Shown: one piece after another, positions 16,564 through 23,731 of the stretch
How the letters are laid out: every line of letters starts with the position of its first letter
Position numbering within the stretch: the first letter of the stretch is position 1
Assembly (NCBI GenBank): GCA_949296075.1
Contig: CASFNG010000003.1
Coordinates: 1-64,000, forward strand
Direction of reading: 5' to 3'
Length of the DNA: 64,000 bases
DNA from: an uncultured Parabacteroides sp.
GTDB lineage: Bacteria > Bacteroidota > Bacteroidia > Bacteroidales > Tannerellaceae
Notes under the pieces: generated by a model
What the model was told of the DNA's origin: nothing
The model's database searches: none
What the model saw: the letters and a program-made list of their open reading frames with translations, nothing else
Translations under genes and position numbers: made by a program

Positions 16564-18228
16564 ATGTTAAAATCTTTATTTATACAGAATTTTGTCTTGA
16601 TAGACAGCTTGGATATTCGTTTCGACCAAGGGTTCTCGGTGATAACAGGAGAGACGGGAGCGGGCAAATCGATTATTCTGGGGGCTCTGTCGTTAGTGTT
16701 AGGGCAACGAGCAGATGGGAAGAGTATAAAGAAAGGTTCGGAGAAATGTGTCATTGAGGCTATATTTGATATATCTAAATATCAACTGGACTCGTTTTTT
16801 CTGGAAAATGATCTTGATTACGATGCGGATAGTTGTATCTTGCGTCGTGAGTTGTATGCCTCGGGGAAGTCGAGGGCTTTTGTTAATGATTCTCCCGTCT
16901 CCTTGGCTATATTGCGAGAGTTGGGTAGTCGCTTGATCGACATTCATTCCCAGCATCAAAACTTATTGCTGGGTGATAGCCGTTTTCAACTGAAAGTGAT
17001 CGATGTGATGGCCGAGAACGAGATCTTGCTCATTTTATATAGGAAGGCATTCAATCAGTATCTGGCTTTGAAGAAGGAGCTGAATGAGCTGAAAGAAAAG
17101 GCTTCCCAAAGTCGGCAGGAGGAGGATTACTTGCGTTTCCAGTTGGAGCAATTAGAGGAGGCTCAGTTGCGATCTGGGGAGCAAGAAGCCTTGGAGCAGG
17201 AACAAGAAACCCTTTCGCATGCTGAAGATATAAAAGGGGCGTTGTATAAAGCGAATCTCTTATTGAACGGCGAGGAGCAGGGTGCTCTCCAAATGTTGAA
17301 GGAGGCGGTATCTGCTTTAGGCGCGTTGGAGCGGTATTACCCAAAAGCGAAAGAGCTTGAGGAGCGGATTCGTTCTTCATATATTGATTTAAACGATATG
17401 TCCTCTGAGATGGAGGCTTTGCAAGAGGACGTGGAATTTAATCCAAATCGTTTGAATTGGGTCAATGAACGGTTGGATATTCTTTATACACTTCAACAAA
17501 AGCATCGGGTCTCTTCCGTGAACGAATTGATCGCTATTCGGGATAAATACCAAAGCCAGTTACATGAGATTGAGTCTTTCGACGAGCAAATTGGTGTATT
17601 GGAAGGTCAATTGGAAGCAGCTTACAATGAGGTGATTCAACAGGCTTCAGCGCTTAGTGCCCAACGAGGAATAGCGTCGGTGACTATGGCCGGGCAGTTG
17701 ACGGAGATGGTCCTGCCGTTAGGTATGCCAAATATTCGTTTCCGGGTAGATGTCATTCATCGGGAGGAGCCTACAATCGATGGAATGGATGATATTCGAT
17801 TTATGTTCTCGGCTAACAAGAACGCGGAATTGCAGCCTGTCTCCCAAACGGCTTCCGGTGGTGAGATTTCCCGATTGATGCTTTGCATTAAGGCTATGAT
17901 CGCAGGCTTCACGGCTCTGCCAACGATTATATTTGACGAGGTGGATACGGGGGTCTCGGGAGATATAGCCGATAAAATGGGGGATATTATGCGGGACTTG
18001 GGAACGAAAATGCAAGTGTTAACGATTACCCATTTACCTCAAATCGCATCAAAAGGACAAGCCCATTATTTCGTTTACAAGGAGGACGTGGGAGATCATA
18101 CGCATACTCGAATCAAGTTGCTGCGGGGAGAGGAACGTATCTATGAGATCGCCCGTATGTTGAGTGGGGCTACCTTGACAGACGCTTCTTTGGCGAATGC
18201 CAAGGACTTGTTGGGAAATAATGATTAA
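16564..18228 (+). CDS. recN: DNA repair protein RecN
   Basis: The 554-residue SMC-like ATPase acts in double-strand break repair. Walker A GETGAGKS lies near residue 29, a long coiled-coil middle occupies about 150-370 (repeated KEL/EQLEEAQ patterns), and the ABC signature ASGGEISRLML and Walker B TIIFDEVDTGVSG are in the C-terminal half, followed by the THLPQIA H-loop. Length is normal. It is translated 6 bases after the DUF4835 gene and is probably the third gene of a coaBC operon. Confidence 0.97.
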   Translation: MLKSLFIQNFVLIDSLDIRFDQGFSVITGETGAGKSIILGALSLVLGQRADGKSIKKGSEKCVIEAIFDISKYQLDSFFLENDLDYDADSCILRRELYASGKSRAFVNDSPVSLAILRELGSRLIDIHSQHQNLLLGDSRFQLKVIDVMAENEILLILYRKAFNQYLALKKELNELKEKASQSRQEEDYLRFQLEQLEEAQLRSGEQEALEQEQETLSHAEDIKGALYKANLLLNGEEQGALQMLKEAVSALGALERYYPKAKELEERIRSSYIDLNDMSSEMEALQEDVEFNPNRLNWVNERLDILYTLQQKHRVSSVNELIAIRDKYQSQLHEIESFDEQIGVLEGQLEAAYNEVIQQASALSAQRGIASVTMAGQLTEMVLPLGMPNIRFRVDVIHREEPTIDGMDDIRFMFSANKNAELQPVSQTASGGEISRLMLCIKAMIAGFTALPTIIFDEVDTGVSGDIADKMGDIMRDLGTKMQVLTITHLPQIASKGQAHYFVYKEDVGDHTHTRIKLLRGEERIYEIARMLSGATLTDASLANAKDLLGNND

Positions 18229-18273
18229 TCCTAATATGTTTTTGATATAAAATCCATGAGCTTTATATAGAGT

Positions 18274-19014
18274 ATGAAAGAAAATGAGATGATATTCGGC
18301 ATCCGGTCTGTAATAGAGGCTGTGCAGGCTGATAAAGACGTAGATAAAATATTAGTGAAGAGAGATTTACAAGGTGATCTCGCAAAAGAATTATTCGCGT
18401 TGCTTAAGGATAGGCGTATACCGGTGCAGCGTGTCCCGATGGAACGCTTGGATCGTCTGACCCGCAAGAACCACCAAGGCGTGATCGCTTTCATGTCGGC
18501 TATCACATATCAGAGGCTGGAAGATATAATCCCTTTTGTGTATGAGCAGGGGAAATCTCCGTTTATTGTCTTGTTGGACGGCGTGACCGATGTCCGCAAT
18601 TTCGGGGCGATCGCCCGGACTTGCGAGTGTGCTGGGGTGGATGCGATCGTGATCCCGGAGAAAGGAAGCGTTACCGTGAATGCTGACGCTATCAAGACTT
18701 CCGCTGGGGCGCTTCATATTCTTCCGGTCTGCAAGGAAAAAAGCATTAACCAGGCGATTCGTTTCCTGCGTCAAAGTGGGGTTAAGGTGGTTGCCGCCAC
18801 GGAGAAGGCGACCTTGAATTATACGGCATCGCCATACGATGGTCCGGTAGCGATTGTCATGGGTGCGGAAGATTCCGGTGTCTCCTCAGAGAATCTGCGT
18901 ATTTGCGATGAAATGGTGAAAATCCCACAGTTCGGGACAATTGGATCCTTGAATGTCTCCGTGGCTGCCTCGGTCATGATTTACGAGGTGATCCGTCAGC
19001 GAATGAATGAATAA
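18274..19014 (+). CDS. rlmB: 23S rRNA 2'-O-methyltransferase, TrmH/SpoU family (RlmB)
   Basis: The 246-residue protein has an N-terminal RNA-binding substrate domain (residues 1-80, MIFGIRSVIEAV) and a SPOUT knot domain with NFGAIARTCECAG near 108, VMGAEDSGVS near 190 and LNVSVAASVMIYEV near 222. This pattern is typical of RlmB, which methylates Gm2251 of 23S rRNA using S-adenosylmethionine. It follows recN after 45 bases and precedes ridA by 30. Confidence 0.92.
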   Translation: MKENEMIFGIRSVIEAVQADKDVDKILVKRDLQGDLAKELFALLKDRRIPVQRVPMERLDRLTRKNHQGVIAFMSAITYQRLEDIIPFVYEQGKSPFIVLLDGVTDVRNFGAIARTCECAGVDAIVIPEKGSVTVNADAIKTSAGALHILPVCKEKSINQAIRFLRQSGVKVVAATEKATLNYTASPYDGPVAIVMGAEDSGVSSENLRICDEMVKIPQFGTIGSLNVSVAASVMIYEVIRQRMNE

Positions 19015-19044
19015 TACGAGTTTTTTATAAATCAAAAGAGAGAT

Positions 19045-19425
19045 ATGAAGAAAGTTATCGCTACAAAAAATGCGCCTGCCGCTATCGGTCCGTATAGCCA
19101 GGCCGTGCAAGTTGGGAATATGTTGTTCGCCTCTGGGCAGTTAGGCCTTGATCCCGCCACCGGGAGTTTCGTGGAGGGATCCGTTAAGGAGCAGACGGCT
19201 CAGGCGTTCAAGAATGTAAAAGCCATCCTTTCGGAGGCAGGGTTCTCGATTAACGACGTGGTGAAAACGACGGTCTTTTTGGCCGATATGGGGGATTTCG
19301 CCGCCATGAATGAGGTATATGCCACTCAGTTTGAGGGAGATTTCCCGGCTCGTTCGGCCGTGGCTGTGAAGACTTTGCCGAAGAATGGCTTAGTTGAGGT
19401 AGAGGTGATCGCTGTTAAGGGATAA
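19045..19425 (+). CDS. ridA: RidA family enamine/imine deaminase
   Basis: The 126-residue protein matches RidA throughout: AIGPYSQAVQVGN near residue 13, FASGQLGLDP, and the C-terminal PARSAVAVKTLPKNGLVEVE that contains the substrate-binding Arg. RidA hydrolyses reactive 2-aminoacrylate released by PLP enzymes, which protects enzymes such as those using cysteine and serine. It is the last gene before a strong terminator. Confidence 0.96.
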   Translation: MKKVIATKNAPAAIGPYSQAVQVGNMLFASGQLGLDPATGSFVEGSVKEQTAQAFKNVKAILSEAGFSINDVVKTTVFLADMGDFAAMNEVYATQFEGDFPARSAVAVKTLPKNGLVEVEVIAVKG

Positions 19426-19446
19426 CCTCATCGGGAGATATAGAAA

Positions 19447-19485
19447 AGCGCGATCTTGAGAATTGCTCAAGGTCGCGCTTTTTTT
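19447..19485. terminator. Terminator between ridA and ygiQ
   Basis: A 14-base stem AGCGCGATCTTGAG / CTCAAGGTCGCGCT with one wobble and a 5-base loop is followed by seven T. It can serve both converging transcripts. Confidence 0.9.
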
Positions 19486-19490
19486 GTGAC

Positions 19491-21353
19491 TTACCTCATG
19501 CCTTTCTTTTTGTAGCCTCGGGTATTCTGGGGTTCTCGGGAATAGCCGAATAATTTGTCGATCAAGTCCTGGCGGTTCATCTTGCGTAAGGCGAGCGTGA
19601 TCTGCTTGCGCGATTCAGGCTTGTACCAGAAGAAGAATTGCCGTTGCGCCAATTTTTGTTCTTTCGAACGGGCGGTATAGACTTTCTCCAGCGTATAAGG
19701 ATGGTAACCGGTATAGTAGATTTCCGTAGCCAAGGTCATCGGGGTAGGCGTGAAGTCTTGCACTTGCTCCAGCTGGAAATGAAGGCTTTTCGTGATCACC
19801 GCCAATTCCGCCATATCCGCCTCCGTGCAACCCGGATGGCTGGAGATGAAATAGGGGATAAGTTGCTGGCGAAGTCCGTATCGCTGATTGACCCGGTCGA
19901 ATATCTGCTTAAACCGCTCGAACTGGTTGAAAGATGGTTTGCGCATCTGCTTGAGCACCTCGTCTTGGGTATGCTCCGGAGCTACCTTCAATCGCCCGGA
20001 TACATGACGGGCGATCAGCTCTTCCGTATAGCGTTGAGCCGATTGGTTAAGCGCTTCCTCATCGTAACGATGCAGCAGCAGGTCGTAGCGTACGCCGCTC
20101 CCGATGAACGACTTCTTGATCCCCGGCAGCCGATCTACCGCCTGATAGATCTCTAACAAGGGTGTATGGTCGGCATTCAGGTTCTTGCAGATCGAGGGAG
20201 AGATACACGACGGCTTCTTGCATTTTGCGCAGATGCGCTCATCCTTCCCCCTCATGCGGTACATATTGGCTGAAGGGCCTCCTAAATCGCTTAAATATCC
20301 CTTGAAATCAGGCATCTCCGTAATCTTCTTCACCTCCCGGAGTATCGATTCCTTGCTTCTTGACGCGATGAATTTTCCCTGATGGGCGGAGATGGTGCAG
20401 AACGCGCATCCCCCAAAGCATCCCCGATGGATATTGACGGAGAATTTAATCATCTCGAACGCCGGTATCACCTTTCCCCTATATTTCGGATGAGGCAGGC
20501 GGGTATAGGGCAAATCGTAGGAGGCATCTATCTCTGCCTCCGTCATGGGCGGGAAAGGCGGGTTCACCACGATACTCCGCCCGCCGACCTTTTGCACGAT
20601 ACGGGCGGCATCGTATTTATTGGATTCCTCCTCGATATGGCGGAAATTCTTCGCCTGTTTCAATTTGTCTCTTAAACATTCCTCATGCGGGAACAAGACG
20701 ATGTCGCCCTCCTTCGGCTCGACTTGATCCGCCATGTAAACGGTCTGGCGAATATCCTTGATCTGCCGGAAAGGCTCGCCCGCCCGCAATCGCCTTACCA
20801 GCTCCCGGATCGGCTTCTCGCCCATGCCATAAATCAGCAGGTCCGCCGGGCTGTCCGCCAATATCCCGGGCAATAGCTTGTCTTGCCAATAGTCATAATG
20901 GGAAAGGCGCCGTAACGAGGCCTCTATGCCCCCCAATACGACGGGCACATCCGGGTACAGCTCCTTGAGGATACTCGTGTAAACGATAGTCGGGTAGTTC
21001 GGGCGCATACCCGGGCGGCTGTCCGGCGTATAGGCATCGTCGCTGCGCAGCCGCTTGTTGGCCGTATAATGGTTTATCATCGAGTCCATAGCCCCTGCCG
21101 ATACACCGAAGAAAAGCCGCGGTATCCCCAGTTTCTTGAAGTCCCGATAATCACCCCGCCAATCGGGCTGGGGCACGATCGCCACCCGCAGCCCTTCCGC
21201 TTCCAGCACACGTCCGATGACCGCGATCCCGAAGGAGGGATGATCCACGTAGGCGTCGCCCGAGAAAAGAATCACGTCTAAGTAATCCCATCCCCGTGCC
21301 TCCACCTCTTTCTTCGTCGTGGGCAGCCAATTTTCCACCTTGAATGTTTCCAT
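19491..21353 (-). CDS. ygiQ: YgiQ family radical SAM protein (UPF0313)
   Basis: The 620-residue protein has an N-terminal B12-binding-like region (about 1-200) with the VILGGIEASLRRLSHYDYW signature, and a radical SAM core with the cluster motif CFGGCAFC near residue 313. A Cys-rich patch (CAKCKKPSCISPSICKNL) near 375 may hold a further cluster, and the basic C-terminus is poorly conserved. The reaction of this family is not established. The promoter box TACCTTCG sits 4 bases before the ATG, predicting a leaderless mRNA. Confidence 0.93.
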   Translation of the reverse strand: METFKVENWLPTTKKEVEARGWDYLDVILFSGDAYVDHPSFGIAVIGRVLEAEGLRVAIVPQPDWRGDYRDFKKLGIPRLFFGVSAGAMDSMINHYTANKRLRSDDAYTPDSRPGMRPNYPTIVYTSILKELYPDVPVVLGGIEASLRRLSHYDYWQDKLLPGILADSPADLLIYGMGEKPIRELVRRLRAGEPFRQIKDIRQTVYMADQVEPKEGDIVLFPHEECLRDKLKQAKNFRHIEEESNKYDAARIVQKVGGRSIVVNPPFPPMTEAEIDASYDLPYTRLPHPKYRGKVIPAFEMIKFSVNIHRGCFGGCAFCTISAHQGKFIASRSKESILREVKKITEMPDFKGYLSDLGGPSANMYRMRGKDERICAKCKKPSCISPSICKNLNADHTPLLEIYQAVDRLPGIKKSFIGSGVRYDLLLHRYDEEALNQSAQRYTEELIARHVSGRLKVAPEHTQDEVLKQMRKPSFNQFERFKQIFDRVNQRYGLRQQLIPYFISSHPGCTEADMAELAVITKSLHFQLEQVQDFTPTPMTLATEIYYTGYHPYTLEKVYTARSKEQKLAQRQFFFWYKPESRKQITLALRKMNRQDLIDKLFGYSREPQNTRGYKKKGMR

Positions 21354-21357
21354 GACG

Positions 21358-21365
21358 CGAAGGTA
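21358..21365 (-). promoter_or_regulatory. -7 box abutting the ygiQ start (leaderless)
   Basis: Minus-strand TACCTTCGCGTCATG places the -7 box only 4 bases before the ATG, so transcription should begin at or next to the A of the start codon. Confidence 0.6.
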
Positions 21366-21434
21366 TAAGATAATATCCGAAAAAACATGGTCACCGTTTC
21401 ATAACTTCATCTTATGGAAGATTCCGCTTCATGA

Positions 21435-21466
21435 TTGGCATAATCGTTTTTTATCCTGTACCTTTG
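21435..21466 (+). promoter_or_regulatory. Promoter of mdh
   Basis: TTG (21435-21437) and TACCTTTG (21459-21466) are 21 bases apart, about 40 bases upstream of the ATG. Confidence 0.7.
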
Positions 21467-21506
21467 CCCGCGTATAGAATAATCAACCATTAAAAAAGGA
21501 GTTTTT

Positions 21507-22508
21507 ATGAAAACACTGACAGACGAGAAGCTGGCGATTGTCGGCGCGGCAGGTATGATCGGTTCGAATATGGCGCAAACGGCCATCATGATGGGGCTGA
21601 CCTCCCAGATTTGCTTGTACGATCCGTATGCCCCGGGCTTGGAAGGAGTGGCCGAGGAGCTGTTCCATTGCGGGTTCGAGGGAGTCAACATCACCTTTAC
21701 ATCTGATATTAAGGAGGCCTTGACCGGCGCGAAATATATCGTCAATTCCGGAGGAGCCGCCCGTAAGGCGGGCATGACCCGTGAGGATTTGCTGAAGGGG
21801 AACGCCGCGATCGCCGAGGAGTTCGGCAAGAACGTGAAGGCCTATTGCCCGGACGTTAAGCATATCGTGGTCATTTTCAACCCGGCAGACATCACGGGAT
21901 TGATCACGTTGCTCTATTCCGGATTGAAACCTTCGCAGGTTACCACGCTCGCGGCGCTCGACTCTACCCGCCTGCGCAGTGAGCTCGCCAAGCATTTCGG
22001 CATCTCGATGGATCAAGTGGAGAACTGCCGTACCTATGGCGGGCACGGCGAGCAGATGGCGGTGTTCGCCTCTACCGCTAAGGTGGCCGGGAAGCCGTTG
22101 GTGGACATGATCGGTTCCGATGCCTTGACGAAGGAGCAATGGACGGAGATCCAGACGAAAGTGACGAAGGGTGGCGCGAATATCATCGCCTTGCGCGGAC
22201 GTTCCTCTTTCCAGAGCCCGTCGTACGTGTCGATCGAGATGATCGCCGCCGCTATGGGTGGTGCGCCTTTCCGTTGGCCGGCAGGGGCTTATGTGTCGAA
22301 CGGCAAGTTCGATCATATCATGATGGCTTGGGAAACCGCGATAACGAAAGAGGGAGTTTCCTTGAAGGCGGTGAAGGGCACGCCGGAAGAGGAAAGCGCC
22401 TTGGAGAAGAGCTATGAGCATCTTTGCGCCTTGCGCGACGAGGTGATCTCGATGGGCGTACTGCCCCCGATCGCCGAGTGGAGCAAACTGAACCCGAATA
22501 TCCGATAA
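21507..22508 (+). CDS. mdh: Malate dehydrogenase (lactate/malate dehydrogenase family)
   Basis: The 333-residue NAD-dependent enzyme interconverts malate and oxaloacetate. The Rossmann start VGAAGMIGSNMAQTA lies near residue 11, the substrate-binding Arg region AARKAGMTREDL near 91, and the catalytic His in YGGHGEQMAVF near 175. In Bacteroidales it works in the reductive branch that yields succinate and propionate. It is transcribed alone from a strong promoter, and an AAAAAAGGAG tract before ATG 21507 resembles a ribosome binding site. A hairpin terminator lies about 110 bases past the stop. Confidence 0.92.
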   Translation: MKTLTDEKLAIVGAAGMIGSNMAQTAIMMGLTSQICLYDPYAPGLEGVAEELFHCGFEGVNITFTSDIKEALTGAKYIVNSGGAARKAGMTREDLLKGNAAIAEEFGKNVKAYCPDVKHIVVIFNPADITGLITLLYSGLKPSQVTTLAALDSTRLRSELAKHFGISMDQVENCRTYGGHGEQMAVFASTAKVAGKPLVDMIGSDALTKEQWTEIQTKVTKGGANIIALRGRSSFQSPSYVSIEMIAAAMGGAPFRWPAGAYVSNGKFDHIMMAWETAITKEGVSLKAVKGTPEEESALEKSYEHLCALRDEVISMGVLPPIAEWSKLNPNIR

Positions 22509-22534
22509 TAGGGACGTCGCTTCCCCATCTTTTT

Positions 22535-22590
22535 GGGAAAAGATGGAGAGGTCCCCGGAAAATCTTCGCGTAAGTTTCCGGAAAACCTTT
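22535..22590. repeat. Intergenic TTTCCGG-type repeat region after mdh
   Basis: Two near copies of CCGGAAAA(T/C)CTT(C/T)(G/A)CG lie in tandem with a spacing of about 23 bases (22556 and 22578). The preceding GGGAAAAGATGG recurs at 28520, and CGTAAGTTTCCGG recurs as CGTAAGTTTTCCGG at 36791. It may be a remnant of a dispersed element. Confidence 0.35.
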
Positions 22591-22616
22591 ACGTTGTTCC
22601 CTAAAAAGCATACCTT

Positions 22617-22649
22617 AGCGAGGTCATTCCAACAGGAAGGAATGATCTC
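22617..22649 (+). terminator. Terminator downstream of mdh
   Basis: A 14-base stem AGCGAGGTCATTCC / GGAATGATCTCGCT with one wobble and an 8-base loop is followed by ATTTTTA. Confidence 0.85.
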
Positions 22650-22738
22650 GCTATTTTTATGTCCGGACGGAAAGGTGGGATCCTTTGTGTGCCGGGAGGG
22701 AAGATTCCTGGTTCCCTAACCCAAAAAGAGTAAAAAAG

Positions 22739-23731
22739 ATGGAATATTACAAGGCTGATGAGCGCCGTTACGACGGCATGATCTATCGGAGATGCGGGCG
22801 GAGTGGCATTTTGCTGCCTGCCATATCATTAGGTTTATGGCATAACTTTGGCAGCGTGGACGTGTTCAACGATTTTATCCGTATCGCCCACACGGCCTTC
22901 GACCGGGGAATCACCCACTTCGATTTGGCCAATAACTACGGTCCGGTCTATGGATCGGCTGAGGAGAATTTTGGGAGGATCTTGAAGAAAGGGCTGGGCG
23001 CTTACCGGGACGAGCTGATTATCTCGACAAAGGCGGGCTATGATATGTGGCCCGGCCCTTACGGGAATTGGGGCAGCCGGAAATACCTGATGGCCAGTTT
23101 GGATCAAAGCCTGAAGCGGATGGGGCTGGATTATGTGGATATTTTCTACTCGCATCGCCCTGATCCGGAGACACCTATCGAGGAGACGATGGGCGCGCTG
23201 GCCGACATCGTGCGCCAAGGGAAGGCGCTCTACGTCGGGATCTCGAATTACGACGCCGCCCAGACCCGTGCCGCGTTGGAGGTCTTGAAGGAGCTGAGGG
23301 TACCTTGCCTGATCCATCAGGCGCGCTACTCGATGCTCGATCGTTGGACGGAGCCGGATTTGCTGCCTTTATTGGCGGACGAGGGGGTAGGCATGATCGC
23401 CTTCTCGCCCTTGGCGCAAGGCTTGCTCACGGATAAATACCTGCATGGGATACCGGAGAACTCGCGCGCGGCGAAAGAGTCCGGCCATCTGCGACGCTCG
23501 CAGGTGACGCCCGAGGTGGTGGAGAAGGCTCGTGCGCTGAACCGGATCGCCGCCCGTCGCGGGCAGACCTTGGCGGAGATGGCCTTGGCTTGGCTGCTGA
23601 GGGATAAGCGGGTGACCAGCGTATTGGTTGGGGCGAGCTCGGTAGAGCAATTGGAGGACAACCTGAAGGCGCTGGATCGTCTGTCGTTCGGGGCGGATGA
23701 GCTGGATGAGATAGAGAACTGCTTCCGATGA
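22739..23731 (+). CDS. Aldo/keto reductase (YghZ/GpR-like)
   Basis: The 330-residue TIM-barrel NADPH oxidoreductase begins MEYYKADERRYDGM. The catalytic tetrad is visible as Asp in HFDLANNYG (with Tyr in the same loop), Lys in ISTKAGY and His in FYSHRPDPETP. The NADPH site AFSPLAQGLLTDKYL is near residue 222. It most resembles L-glyceraldehyde 3-phosphate reductases (YghZ type), which remove toxic aldehydes. A longer in-frame start at 22685 has no family resemblance and was not used. Its stop overlaps the following nuclease gene as ATGA. Confidence 0.9.
   Translation: MEYYKADERRYDGMIYRRCGRSGILLPAISLGLWHNFGSVDVFNDFIRIAHTAFDRGITHFDLANNYGPVYGSAEENFGRILKKGLGAYRDELIISTKAGYDMWPGPYGNWGSRKYLMASLDQSLKRMGLDYVDIFYSHRPDPETPIEETMGALADIVRQGKALYVGISNYDAAQTRAALEVLKELRVPCLIHQARYSMLDRWTEPDLLPLLADEGVGMIAFSPLAQGLLTDKYLHGIPENSRAAKESGHLRRSQVTPEVVEKARALNRIAARRGQTLAEMALAWLLRDKRVTSVLVGASSVEQLEDNLKALDRLSFGADELDEIENCFR

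Noticed and set aside
21483-22421. 312-residue minus-strand open frame
   Set aside because: It is antisense to mdh, with an Arg/His-rich sequence and no promoter or family features.
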